Shown: piece after piece, positions 9,194 to 18,129 of the stretch | Layout: each line of letters opens with the position of its first letter | Position numbering within the stretch: position 1 is the first letter of the stretch | Program-made: the position numbers and the translations under genes | NCBI RefSeq assembly: GCF_024218795.1 | Contig: NZ_CP100400.1 | Coordinates: forward strand, 558,001 to 622,000 | Direction of reading: 5' to 3' | DNA: 64,000 nt | Source of the DNA: Halorussus aquaticus | GTDB lineage: Archaea; Halobacteriota; Halobacteria; Halobacteriales; Haladaptataceae | The notes under the pieces: generated by a model | Databases searched by the model: none | What the model was told of the DNA's origin: nothing | The model's input: only the letters and a program-made list of their open reading frames with translations

Positions 9194-9270
9194 GCGACCG
9201 CAGTCCGTAACGAAGCCAGTTCTGTCTCGGAGTCCGGGACATTTTGTATCCCGCCCTCCAACGACCGGGC

Positions 9271-10026
9271 ATGAAAGTTCGCGGCCAGCGCGAGTGCAAG
9301 CACTGCGGCGCGCGGTGGTCCTACTACGAGACGGGAACCGTCGAGTGCCCCGAGTGCGGGAGTCTCCGGAGCGTCGGCGTCGAGGACGAGCGCGACCTCC
9401 ACACCGACAGTCCGGTCGAGTTCGACCTGACGGAACCGCGAGAAGCCGTGGACGCCCACCCCCTGCGCGAGGTGGCCGACCGCGCGGGCGAGATTGCCCG
9501 GGAGTACGTCCGCAAGCGCGGGTTCGTCCGGGGCGGCGACCTGTTGACGCTGGACGACACCTACCTCGCCGCGCAGGAACTCCGCCACGCCGCCGACGTG
9601 GTGAGGCGGGGTCTCGACCTGAGCGACGACGAGGAGTGGTACTTCCTCGCGCTCCTCAGGTCCGCAGACGCCGAGGCTGACGGGACAGATTCGGACGCCG
9701 ACTCGCGGCCCGCCCCGGACGAGGTTCCGACCTCCATGCATCCGATTCGCGGGCTAGCCTACGCCGAGGCGGTGGCGGAGTACCGCCGGGAGATGGCCGA
9801 CTGGGCCGACGAGCGAGAGGCCTCGGCCGTGCCCCACGGGGGCCGCGACGCGCTCGAAACGCTCGGCGACCACGTCAAGCGCGTGCAGGCCCTCGACGGC
9901 GACGTGGACGCCGACACCGCGGAACTGCTCGTGAACGCCACTCTCGACGTCGGTCGGTACCTCCGGGAGGGCGACGCCGAGGCGCTGGCGAGCGCGCGCG
10001 ACCGGTTTAGGGTGTTGAAAATGTAA
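9271..10026 (+). CDS. Zinc-ribbon conserved haloarchaeal protein
   Basis: A soluble protein of about 251 residues. The N-terminus carries a zinc ribbon (C-x2-C near residues 8-11 and C-x2-C near 27-30, in ECKHCG and ECPECG), similar to those of TFIIB-type proteins. The rest is predicted helical, with the segments DTYLAAQELRHAADVVRRGL and MHPIRGLAYAEAVAEYRREM. The family appears restricted to haloarchaea and I know no function; nucleic-acid contact through the ribbon is a guess. The ATG at 9271 is about 26 bases after an ATTTTGTATC TATA element, which excludes the short upstream extension. Confidence 0.7.
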   Translation: MKVRGQRECKHCGARWSYYETGTVECPECGSLRSVGVEDERDLHTDSPVEFDLTEPREAVDAHPLREVADRAGEIAREYVRKRGFVRGGDLLTLDDTYLAAQELRHAADVVRRGLDLSDDEEWYFLALLRSADAEADGTDSDADSRPAPDEVPTSMHPIRGLAYAEAVAEYRREMADWADEREASAVPHGGRDALETLGDHVKRVQALDGDVDADTAELLVNATLDVGRYLREGDAEALASARDRFRVLKM

Positions 10027-10094
10027 CAAACTCGAAGACCCGCGCAAAAGTTACGAGAATTATAATATTAATTTAATTATGATATAATATGATG

Positions 10095-11168
10095 CTATTG
10101 TAGCTTCGGATTTGTGAGTTGGGCGTTCATGCGGTTGAGTAATTCCTGTCCTGTTGGGCCATGGCTTTCCTCGCAACTTTCACAGAAGAACGAGAATGTT
10201 CCGACGAGATAATCGTCATTATCGACGAATGGACCGCCAGAGTCGCCGTCTGTCGTCTTGTTCGGGGAGTAGTCGGCTTGGTATTCTACGAGTGAAGTCT
10301 TTGATGTGCCGGTACATTCTGTGGTAGCGTAGCACGTTGACTGCCCCGCAAATTCAACTGAGAGTGACTTACTTCCGGACGTACGGTCGGTTAGACCTGA
10401 GTGGGTCCACGTTCCCGCCAAGTCGCCGATATTGTCGTCGGCGTTGCCTCGGATGTCAGCCGTCACGGTTCCGTTCCGCCGCCGGTACTTGGCGACGTCC
10501 ATTCCATAGTCACCGGGGTCACTATGAGTAACGTAGGCACCGACATCTTCTACACGATTAGTCCCATCGTCGGTGCCGCCGTGACGGAGGTAATCAGCGT
10601 ATGAACCATTGTCCTTGATGACGTGGGCGGCAGTGATGTAGCACTCGTAGGCGTTATTCGGATTATCGTTCCAGCAGACGACGCCGAGCGTACCTTGCCC
10701 GTAAGAAGTATCATCCCCGTCATAGCCTCCGACTTCGGGGTTTGCGGGTAGCGGGTCGTAGAAATCAAGATTACGACGGTCACACACACTTCCGAACTTA
10801 CGGTCAACTTTGCGTTCCTTGACGGTGACGGGAATCTTCTGAGTGCGGTTCGGGAGTGCACGACGCACCGACCGCTTATTGTGATTGACATACACCGTGA
10901 GCGCAAGGTCGGTAGGGTCGTCGGAACGCTGTTGGAGGGAGATACCGTTGACGCCCTCAGTACGTTTGTAGACCGTACTTGGGTCAAGTTTGTGGTAGGC
11001 CATGATGCGACGATAGCGTTCTTCTGGCACGTAACGCACGGTCTCTGGGTTACCGTACTTGTCATAGCGCCATACCAGTGGAACGCCATCTGGCTTCTCA
11101 CCGAACGCGCGCTCGGTGGCCTTCCGAAGTCCAGCAAGCCCTACGCCGGACGCTGCAAGCGTCCTCAA
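10095..11168 (-). CDS. Trypsin-like (S1) serine protease with displaced start
   Basis: The continuous frame encodes 357 residues with a chymotrypsin-fold catalytic triad: His182 in TAAHVI, Asp224 in YGMDVAKY and Ser310 in GDSGGPF. Seven Cys residues, unusual for a haloarchaeal protein, suggest disulfides and an extracellular site. The frame lacks an ATG or GTG start; the only candidate near its beginning is TTG at 11168. Just upstream in the same frame, but before any start codon, the bases encode TRRKFLRT, a consensus Tat motif. An ATG that could start it lies one frame away at 11212, separated by an A5 run on the coding strand. The gene therefore looks like a Tat-exported protease with a one-base deletion (or a -1 shift site) in the signal peptide. 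The target is unknown. Confidence 0.75.
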   Translation of the reverse strand: MRTLAASGVGLAGLRKATERAFGEKPDGVPLVWRYDKYGNPETVRYVPEERYRRIMAYHKLDPSTVYKRTEGVNGISLQQRSDDPTDLALTVYVNHNKRSVRRALPNRTQKIPVTVKERKVDRKFGSVCDRRNLDFYDPLPANPEVGGYDGDDTSYGQGTLGVVCWNDNPNNAYECYITAAHVIKDNGSYADYLRHGGTDDGTNRVEDVGAYVTHSDPGDYGMDVAKYRRRNGTVTADIRGNADDNIGDLAGTWTHSGLTDRTSGSKSLSVEFAGQSTCYATTECTGTSKTSLVEYQADYSPNKTTDGDSGGPFVDNDDYLVGTFSFFCESCEESHGPTGQELLNRMNAQLTNPKLQ

Positions 11169-11348
11169 AAACTTCCGCCTAGTCGCATTTTTGTCAAGTT
11201 AGTACAACCCATATAGTATAGAATAACTAATCATATTCGGCATGCATATAATTAAGCATGATAAGAAATGAAAGTTTCTAATTCTAAGTATGTGTATTAT
11301 ATTAAGATTGATAAGTTATTTAAAATAGTGGGGGAAATATTCCCATCG

Positions 11349-12365
11349 ATGCATCGAAGAACGGTCCTCACTACCTTGTCCGCCCTCCTTGCAGGATGTA
11401 CCAGTTCTGGTGGTTCAGGCATCGATTCGACTGCGAATCAAACATTGACGACATCAGATGAAACTGCTACCTCGTCTAGCCACCCTAGCACGAAGGAAAC
11501 GACGACGAATCCGACTTATGACTTCATCCCGGCTGACCAATCATTGATGACCTCAGAGGAGGTCAATCGGCGATTGGACGACCGCGACTGCGCGTCACTT
11601 GACGACCGCCCAATAACCTGTCCCGGAGACCGTGGGCGACTTCAGGTCACAGTCTCCCCAACTGTTGGAACGCTCTCGGACGGAACCGTAACGTTCACCG
11701 TGGAGAACGTGGCAGACGAACCGTTTATGACGAACCACTACCGGTGGGTACTGCAGAAGTGGGATGGAAGTCAGTGGCGGCGTCTCGCACCGCTGGCAGT
11801 CCCTGGGTCACTACAACGTATTCCAAGTGGCGGATCACACACCTATCGTCTCTCGGCTATCAAGGACAGTGTCGCACATAGTCAAAGCGCGTATATCGCC
11901 GAATCGGACATCACCATTGGCGGTCTCGGTCCTGGCGTCTACGGCCTATCCACGCACGGTTATTTCAAGTCTACACCGGACGACAAGCGTGCGGCCGCAG
12001 CAGTGTTCGGGTTCGCCGGGAAGGCTCCACTTGTTCGTCCGACCGCCACCGTGAAGAACATTGAACGCGTCAGGTCGACGCTGGTTGTACGTGCCAATGT
12101 TCCCAAAGATGAACGCGGTTCACTTATCGTTTCGTTCGGCGGTGGCACTCCAGACGTGCAACTCCTCCCCGAGCACGTCCGACAGCTTTCAGGACTATTA
12201 AACACGCTTCCATACGCTGCGACCGACGGAATTGATTCCGTCCAATACGTCGGCCACGCCGACGATATAGAAATGGTAGACGCGTACCTTTCCGCTGTTA
12301 CGTCGACGGACATGACCCGATACGGATTCCGGGACTACGTATTCGAAGTGACCACCCAGAAGTAG
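11349..12365 (+). CDS. Predicted Tat lipoprotein, unknown function
   Basis: A protein of about 338 residues. It begins MHRRTVLTTLSALLAGC, with a twin-arginine pair, a hydrophobic core and an LAGC lipobox, so it should be exported and lipid-anchored through Cys17. A Ser/Thr-rich spacer (about 18-60), typical of haloarchaeal surface lipoproteins, leads to a beta-rich domain. The segment GTVTFTVENVADEPF followed by YRWVLQKWDGSQWRRL looks like an immunoglobulin-like fold. I do not recognise the C-terminal half. The frame extends 27 codons upstream, but that part is Lys/Tyr-rich intergenic-type sequence, and the signal peptide fixes the start. It is divergent from the protease gene; a link between the two is possible but unproven. 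Confidence 0.7.
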   Translation: MHRRTVLTTLSALLAGCTSSGGSGIDSTANQTLTTSDETATSSSHPSTKETTTNPTYDFIPADQSLMTSEEVNRRLDDRDCASLDDRPITCPGDRGRLQVTVSPTVGTLSDGTVTFTVENVADEPFMTNHYRWVLQKWDGSQWRRLAPLAVPGSLQRIPSGGSHTYRLSAIKDSVAHSQSAYIAESDITIGGLGPGVYGLSTHGYFKSTPDDKRAAAAVFGFAGKAPLVRPTATVKNIERVRSTLVVRANVPKDERGSLIVSFGGGTPDVQLLPEHVRQLSGLLNTLPYAATDGIDSVQYVGHADDIEMVDAYLSAVTSTDMTRYGFRDYVFEVTTQK

Positions 12366-12447
12366 TAATGGTAGCCAATTTTCGGCAAGTGACCCGTCGC
12401 ACCCCACTATATAGTCGCCCAACACCGACCGATTGTGGCCCGACTCG

Positions 12448-13389
12448 TCACTCGAACGATTCGCGCAGGTCCTCGCCGATGGCTTCGATTGCCTCGCGGG
12501 CGCGGTCGAGTTCGACCGGGTCCTCCAGCATGTCCACGAAGCCGTGAATCATCCCGTCGTAGTTCCTGTGAGTCACGTCCACGCCCGCGTCAGCGAGCGC
12601 GTCGGCGTAGGCTCGCCCCTCGTCGCGAAGGGGGTCGAACCCCGCCGTGACCACCGTGGCGGGCGGGAGACCGCCGTGGTCGCACGCCTGTAACGGGAAG
12701 GCGTAGGGGTTGCGTGCGTCGAGCGGACTCTCGAAGAACTGGTCGCCGAACCACTCCATCTCCGACCGGGTGAGGAGGTAGCCCTCGTCGTTCTCCGCGA
12801 CCGAGGGCCAGTCGTCGCGGGCGCTGGTCGCCGGGTATATCAGCACCTGCCGGTCGATGTCGGGACCGCCGCGGTCCCGCGCGACGAGCGCCGCGACCGC
12901 CGCGAGGTTGCCGCCCGCGCTGTCGCCGCCGACCGCGAGTCGGTCGGTATCGACGCCGATCTCCGCGCCGTTCTCCGCGACCCACTCGACCGCGGCCACG
13001 GCGTCCTCCGTCGCGGCCGGGAAGGGGTGTTCGGGCGCGAGTCGGTAGTCCACCGAGACGACCGCGCAGTCCGCGGCGTTGGTCAGGTGGCGGCACACCG
13101 AGTCGTGGGTGTCGATGCTCCCGACGACCCACCCGCCGCCGTGGAAGTAGACTAGTACCGGATGGGGTCGCTCGCCGTCGGGCGAGTAGACTCGAATCGG
13201 GAGGTCGCCTCCGGGACCGGGTATCGTCCGGTCGGTCACGTCGCCGACCGACTCCGAGGAGTCGCCCGACCTGAGTTTCTCGAAGAGCGTGCGGGCCTCC
13301 GCGGGGTCGAGAGTCGAGAGTTCTGGGGTCCCCATCTGGTCGAGTCGTTCGAGTAGCGCCTGCACTTGCGGATGCGGTTCGGACGCCAT
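12448..13389 (-). CDS. Alpha/beta hydrolase of the hormone-sensitive lipase family
   Basis: A 313-residue carboxylesterase of typical family length. The oxyanion-hole motif is FHGGGWV, the nucleophile elbow is GGDSAGG, the acid is in the FDPLRDEG segment and the catalytic His in MIHGFVDM. It should hydrolyse short-chain acyl esters in the cytoplasm; the natural substrate is unknown. The upstream extension in the same frame (Cys- and Arg-rich) is not part of the family, so the ATG at 13389 is taken. Confidence 0.9.
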   Translation of the reverse strand: MASEPHPQVQALLERLDQMGTPELSTLDPAEARTLFEKLRSGDSSESVGDVTDRTIPGPGGDLPIRVYSPDGERPHPVLVYFHGGGWVVGSIDTHDSVCRHLTNAADCAVVSVDYRLAPEHPFPAATEDAVAAVEWVAENGAEIGVDTDRLAVGGDSAGGNLAAVAALVARDRGGPDIDRQVLIYPATSARDDWPSVAENDEGYLLTRSEMEWFGDQFFESPLDARNPYAFPLQACDHGGLPPATVVTAGFDPLRDEGRAYADALADAGVDVTHRNYDGMIHGFVDMLEDPVELDRAREAIEAIGEDLRESFE

Positions 13390-13530
13390 ACCGTCACGTT
13401 CCGCTTCGACCGACAAAAATTCGCAGCAAGAAAACACGTCGCCGGTTTGGCACCGTTTCGTTCGCGTCAGTCGCACTCGGGTCGGCCAGCAACTCCGTAG
13501 TAGGTAGAATATTGTTGATTCGTCCCGGAG

Positions 13531-14424
13531 TCAGGGCAGTTCGACGTCCACGCCCTGTTGCGCTCCGGCCGCCTTCACCGTGTTGTAGAGCAGCATCGCG
13601 CGGGTCATCGGACCGACGCCGCCGGGGACGGGCGTGATAGCGCCCGCCGTCTCCTTCGCCGACTCGAAGTCCACGTCGCCGACGAGTTCGTAGCCCTTCT
13701 CGGTGTCTGCGTCCACGCGATTGATGCCCACGTCGATTACCGTCGCGCCCTCCTTCAGCATCTCGCCGTCTATCATCTCGGGGACGCCCGCTGCCGCGAC
13801 GACGATGTCCGCCTCGCGGGTGTGTGCCGCGAGGTCCGCCGTCCGGGAGTGACAGACCGTCGTGGTGGCGTTACCGAGCGGTTCCTTCTGGACGAACAGG
13901 TTGGCCATCGGTTTGCCGACGATGTCCGAGCGCCCGACCACGACGGCCTCCGCGCCCTCGGTCTCGACGCCGTGGTGTTCGAGCAGTTTCTGAATCCCGT
14001 GGGGGGTACACGGTTTGAACCGGGCGTCTCCGGCGACGAGTCGCCCGACGTTCTCGGGGTGGAAGCCGTCAACGTCCTTCTCGGGGTCCACGCTCCGGAG
14101 GACGCGGCGTTTGTCCACCTGCTCGACGACCGGCATCTGGACGAGGATGCCGTGGACCTCGGGGTCGGCGTTGAGGTCGTCGATGGTGTCGTAGAGTTCC
14201 TGCGCGGGCGCGTCCTCGTCGATTTCGACGTGGATGCCCTCGATGCCGACCTCCTCGCAGTCGCGCTGTTTCATCGAGACGTACGTCTCGCTGGCGGGGT
14301 CGTCGCTCATCAGCACGGTGGCCAGACCCGGTCGGACCCCGGCGTCGGCCAGCGTCTCGATGCTGTCCTGCAAGTCGGTCCGAATCTGCTCGGCGACGGC
14401 GTTCCCGTCGATTAGCTCCGTCAT
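13531..14424 (-). CDS. folD: Bifunctional methylenetetrahydrofolate dehydrogenase/cyclohydrolase
   Basis: A 297-residue FolD, normal in length. It interconverts 5,10-methylene-, 5,10-methenyl- and 10-formyl-tetrahydrofolate with NADP+. Key sites are YVSMKQRDC, with the catalytic Lys of the YxxxK motif, the cofactor-binding GRSDIVGKP segment and the C-terminal PVPGGVGPMT. It lies downstream of glyA on the same strand, 251 bases away. The two enzymes supply and use one-carbon units, but the gap suggests separate transcription. Confidence 0.96.
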   Translation of the reverse strand: MTELIDGNAVAEQIRTDLQDSIETLADAGVRPGLATVLMSDDPASETYVSMKQRDCEEVGIEGIHVEIDEDAPAQELYDTIDDLNADPEVHGILVQMPVVEQVDKRRVLRSVDPEKDVDGFHPENVGRLVAGDARFKPCTPHGIQKLLEHHGVETEGAEAVVVGRSDIVGKPMANLFVQKEPLGNATTTVCHSRTADLAAHTREADIVVAAAGVPEMIDGEMLKEGATVIDVGINRVDADTEKGYELVGDVDFESAKETAGAITPVPGGVGPMTRAMLLYNTVKAAGAQQGVDVELP

Positions 14425-14675
14425 TGCCCGAACGTCCGACGCCGAACCCCTTCAACCCTCGGATACGTGCGTATTTTCTGCCCCAACTCCGCCATTTAAT
14501 GCACGTGTGTGCACCAAACGGCCTGCGGAGTCGCGTTTCGCTTTCGCGGATGTACAGTCGCGTTTTCGAAGACTTCCAGCGTCCGAAATTCAGTCGGAAG
14601 TCTCAGCTGGAAACGTGGTAAGAAAAGAGACAATAACTGCGTTAATTTCCGATTACCGCGGCGGCGAAGCTCGGT

Positions 14676-15923
14676 TCACTCGTACAGGGGGTTCGCGTCG
14701 CAGAGTTCCTGCACGTCCTCGGCGACTTCGGCCTTCACGTCCTCGTCGCCCAGATTGTCGATGACGCGCGCGATGAGGTCGCCGACGTACCGGCAGTCCT
14801 CCTCGTCGAACCCGCGGGTCGTGAGCGCGGGCGTGCCCGCGCGGATGCCGCTGGGATTGAACGCCGACCGGGTCTCGCCCGGGACGGTGTTGCCGTTGAG
14901 GACGATACCGACGTCTTCGAGGGCTTCCTCGGCGTCGCCGCCCGTGACGTCGGGATGTGACTCCCGGAGGTCCACCAGCACGAGGTGGTTGTCGGTCCCG
15001 CCGGAGACGAGACTGAACCCGTGTTCCGAGAGGGACTCACCCAGCGCCCTCGCGTTCTCGACGGTCTGTTCGGCGTACTCGTCGAACTCGGGTTCGAGCG
15101 CCTCGCCGAACCCGACGGCCTTGCCCGCGATGTTGTGCATGAGGGGGCCGCCCTGCGCGCCGGGGAAGACGGCCGAGTCGATGTCGTCGGCGTACTCCTC
15201 GTCGCTCATGATGATGCCGCCCCGTCCGGCGCGAATCGTCTTGTGGGTCGACCCCGTCACGAAGTCGGCGATGCCGACGGGCGAGGAGTGGACTCCGGCG
15301 GCGACGAGTCCCGTGATGTGGGCGATGTCGGCCATGTGGTACGCGTCCACGGCGTCGGCCGCCTCCTGAATCGTCTCCCACTCGACTTCGCGGGGGTACG
15401 CCGAGTACCCCGAGACGATGATGTCGGGGTCGAACTCCTCGGCGTGTTCGCGGAGGGCGTCGTAGTCGATGTACCCCGTCTCGGCGTCCACCTCGTACTG
15501 CTCGACCTCGTACACCTGTCCGGCGAAGTTGGCCGGGTGGCCGTGACTGAGGTGGCCGCCGTGGGTCAGGTCCAGCGAGAGTATCTTGTCGCCGGGGTCG
15601 AGCATAGCGAGGTAGACGCCCATGTTCGCCTGCGACCCGCTGTGGGGTTGGACGTTCACGTACTCGGCCCCCCAGAGTTCCTTCGCGCGCTCGACGGCGA
15701 GCGATTCGATGGTGTCGGCGTGTTCGCACCCCGCGTAGTAGCGCGCCCCCGGATACCCCTCGGCGTACTTGTTGGTGAGGGCGCTCCCCTGGGCCTCCAT
15801 CACGGCCTCGCTCACGTGGTTCTCGCTGGCTATCATCGCGAGCGTGTCGCGCTGGCGCTCTACCTCGGCTTCGAGGGCGTCTGCGACTTCGGGGTCAACT
15901 CCGCGGACGCGGTCGTACTTCAT
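14676..15923 (-). CDS. glyA: Serine hydroxymethyltransferase
   Basis: A 415-residue PLP enzyme that converts serine and tetrahydrofolate into glycine and methylene-folate. Signatures are MIASENHVSEAV, the NKYAEGYPGARYYAG block, HGGHLSHG, and the PLP-lysine block TGSTHKTIRAGRGG. A minus-strand TATA sequence (GCTTATAC) lies about 25 bases before the ATG, indicating a leaderless transcript. The frame continues upstream but that part lies beyond the promoter and is rejected. The gene is divergent from the CHAT-protease gene, with only about 100 bases between the two starts. Confidence 0.96.
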   Translation of the reverse strand: MKYDRVRGVDPEVADALEAEVERQRDTLAMIASENHVSEAVMEAQGSALTNKYAEGYPGARYYAGCEHADTIESLAVERAKELWGAEYVNVQPHSGSQANMGVYLAMLDPGDKILSLDLTHGGHLSHGHPANFAGQVYEVEQYEVDAETGYIDYDALREHAEEFDPDIIVSGYSAYPREVEWETIQEAADAVDAYHMADIAHITGLVAAGVHSSPVGIADFVTGSTHKTIRAGRGGIIMSDEEYADDIDSAVFPGAQGGPLMHNIAGKAVGFGEALEPEFDEYAEQTVENARALGESLSEHGFSLVSGGTDNHLVLVDLRESHPDVTGGDAEEALEDVGIVLNGNTVPGETRSAFNPSGIRAGTPALTTRGFDEEDCRYVGDLIARVIDNLGDEDVKAEVAEDVQELCDANPLYE

Positions 15924-15985
15924 ACAAAAAATCGGTGCGTCCCGGAGTATAAGCTTACCTTTCGCGGGGAAGACTCCGGGCGACA

Positions 15986-15996
15986 AAAATATAAAG
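15986..15996 (+). promoter_or_regulatory. TATA box of the CHAT-protease gene
   Basis: The run AAAATATAAAG is a good archaeal TATA element about 32 bases before the ATG of the CHAT-domain gene. It faces away from the glyA TATA element on the other strand, so the short spacer is a divergent promoter. Confidence 0.6.
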
Positions 15997-16026
15997 TCCC
16001 GGTGAGACACGTTGTACAACGCCGAC

Positions 16027-18129
16027 ATGATCGAGTGGGAGGAGACGAATTCTGGGTTACGAGTGTTCGACCGTACGAAGACGGAGGTGTCCATCGACAC
16101 CGACGCGTGGGAGACGGTCGAGAGCGGTTACGACATCCAGCGGCCGCTCGACGGCACCGTTTCGGGCCGCGTGTCGGAGCTTCGATTGCCACCTGCACTG
16201 GTGAAAGCGACGGAGTTAGAGTCGGGCGAGGAGTACAAACACGGCGGGGACGCCGAATCACTCGACCTCCCGAGCGGCGAGTACCTGCTCAACGTCACGC
16301 TCAACATCAAGACCTACGTCCGGTTCTCCGGACCGGCGACGATATGGAAGAACGACGATTACACCGAGATGTCCATCTCGTTCCCGGAACCGACGCTCGT
16401 GACCTTCGGATTCCGGAGTCACCACGACGAACCCGTCGACACGATTACGGTACCCCCGACTCCCGAGGGCGTGGCGACCGCGGTTACGTACTCCTCGTCG
16501 TCCCACAAGACGACCGGCGCGGACAAGTCCTACCCCACGCTCCGAGGTCATCCGCCGCGAATCGAACTCGGGTCCGAGACCGACATCCCGGACCCGGTGT
16601 CCGAGGAGCGATTCGATACGGGTATCGAGATAGTAGTTCCCGACCGCTTGGAGTACGTCCTCGTCGTGGCTCCGCTCGCGTACTATCTACAGGCCGAGGT
16701 GACGGTTGCGGACCGGCAGTTCCCGATTCTACGCGCCCCCGAGACGGGCTTCGAACACGAGTTCGCGCTGCTCCCCGAGTTCCAACACGAGGTCGCCGAG
16801 ACGCTGCGACGCGTCTTCTTCCTCGACTGCCTCGTGAGGACCGCTGGCCAGTACAGTTGGAACGTCGCGGAGACGTCCTTACTCGAAGAAATCGACGTCG
16901 ACGCGGGGAAACTGTACGAGCGCACGCCCGCCGAGCAACTGACCGGGTACTTCGACGTCGCGTACGAGCGGATAGACGGCGAGTTGCCCGAGTGGCATCT
17001 GGCAATGCACGTCGAACCGCGCTCGGAGAACGCCACCTGTCTGCCGTACTACCTCGACGACCTCAGTCTCGTCTACCTGCCGGAATCGACCGACCTCGAA
17101 AAGGACCAACTGTTGAACAAGTCCATCGACGACTTCTATCGTGCGGGCGACCCGCAGGCCCACCCGCCGAAGGCCACTGCGGACACGTTCAGGCGAGGTC
17201 CCGGACCGGTCCAATCGGTCGACAGGCGCGACCCCGTCCTCCACGAGGGACAGGTCAACGGCTGGTTAGCGGACGGCGTTCCGATAGACGTGTTCAAGGC
17301 GGTTCCGGAGGCGTACGAGAACAAGTTCGAGTACCTCAACGACAGCGACGACGGTGACATCGACGTGACCCTCATCCTGAACGACGAGGAGATGGTCGAC
17401 GAACACGAGGAGGTCGCCGAGATTTACGAGGAGCGCGCGGAGGAACTCCCCATCGACGTGACCGTCCACGAACACCTCACGAAGGCCGAACTCGCGGCGG
17501 TACTGGAGTCGTCCCACGACTTCGTTCACTACATCGGTCACTGCGAAGAGGACGGCCTGCGCTGTACCAACGGCAATTTAGCCGTCTCCACCCTCGAAGA
17601 CAGTAGCGTCCAGACGTTCTTCCTGAACGCCTGCGGGTCGTACTACGAGGGCCGGGACTTGGTCAAGAAGGGGAGCGTGGCCGGAGCGGTGACGTTCACC
17701 AAAGTCCTCAACAAGCAAGCGGCCAAGGTCGGCGTCGCGTTCGCTCGACTGCTGATAAACGGCTTCAGCATCGACTTGGCCCTCCGGTTCGCGCGTCGGC
17801 GCATCATGATGGGGAAAGACTACGCCGTCGTCGGCGACGGCACGCACGTTCTCACCCAGACCGAGAACCGATATCCCATCTTCCTCACCATCGACCAGAG
17901 AGACGACGGGAAGTTCGACCTGATCACTGAACACAGACCTGCGGACACGAACGGCACCGTCTGCCAGATATACCACGAAAATTACACAGAGTATCATCTC
18001 CAGGGCACGAAGGTCCACCTGACGATGAACGAGGACGACCTCTTGATGTTCCTCGACCGTGCGGAGTCACCGGTGCTCTACGACGGTGAACTGTACTGGT
18101 CCGAAGAAATGAAAGACGTTCTCAGTTAG
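16027..18129 (+). CDS. CHAT-domain (caspase/separase-like) protease, haloarchaeal type
   Basis: A 700-residue protein. The last 250 residues match a CHAT peptidase domain: VHYIGHCEEDGL with catalytic His505, a middle block LSV/LE-like segment, FFLNACGSYYEG with catalytic Cys536, then GSVAGAVTFTKVLNKQAAKVGVAFARLLINGFS and an ALRFARRR helix. The N-terminal 450 residues are a beta-rich region followed by helices and match nothing I recognise; no TPR repeats are visible. No signal peptide or membrane segment is seen, so it is likely cytoplasmic. CHAT proteases cleave specific partners in cell-death and CRISPR-linked systems; the target here is unknown. Its stop overlaps the stop of a 60-residue convergent gene, which makes that small protein a candidate partner. 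A TTG at 16012 is an alternative start. Confidence 0.8.
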   Translation: MIEWEETNSGLRVFDRTKTEVSIDTDAWETVESGYDIQRPLDGTVSGRVSELRLPPALVKATELESGEEYKHGGDAESLDLPSGEYLLNVTLNIKTYVRFSGPATIWKNDDYTEMSISFPEPTLVTFGFRSHHDEPVDTITVPPTPEGVATAVTYSSSSHKTTGADKSYPTLRGHPPRIELGSETDIPDPVSEERFDTGIEIVVPDRLEYVLVVAPLAYYLQAEVTVADRQFPILRAPETGFEHEFALLPEFQHEVAETLRRVFFLDCLVRTAGQYSWNVAETSLLEEIDVDAGKLYERTPAEQLTGYFDVAYERIDGELPEWHLAMHVEPRSENATCLPYYLDDLSLVYLPESTDLEKDQLLNKSIDDFYRAGDPQAHPPKATADTFRRGPGPVQSVDRRDPVLHEGQVNGWLADGVPIDVFKAVPEAYENKFEYLNDSDDGDIDVTLILNDEEMVDEHEEVAEIYEERAEELPIDVTVHEHLTKAELAAVLESSHDFVHYIGHCEEDGLRCTNGNLAVSTLEDSSVQTFFLNACGSYYEGRDLVKKGSVAGAVTFTKVLNKQAAKVGVAFARLLINGFSIDLALRFARRRIMMGKDYAVVGDGTHVLTQTENRYPIFLTIDQRDDGKFDLITEHRPADTNGTVCQIYHENYTEYHLQGTKVHLTMNEDDLLMFLDRAESPVLYDGELYWSEEMKDVLS

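Larger units (their letters stand above)
10027..12447. other. AT-rich accessory island
   Basis: Between a core zinc-ribbon gene and a core esterase gene the base composition drops sharply. There are AT-only stretches around 10055-10095 and 11210-11345, and the two genes use many AT-ending codons unlike their neighbours. The island holds a serine protease and a divergent lipoprotein, both exported in type, with a shared AT-rich promoter region between them. I found no integrase, tRNA or clear flanking direct repeats, so the mode of acquisition is not visible. Confidence 0.55.

Noticed and set aside
11268..11348. Twenty-seven-codon extension of the lipoprotein gene
   Set aside because: The translation is Lys/Tyr/Ile-rich intergenic sequence and would bury the signal peptide.
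12406..12415. ACTATATAGT palindrome after the lipoprotein gene
   Set aside because: Short and AT-only core; it lies after a stop and before a convergent gene end, so there is no promoter to regulate.
14985..17357. A 790-codon plus-strand open frame
   Set aside because: Antisense to glyA and out of frame with the CHAT gene; no domain seen.
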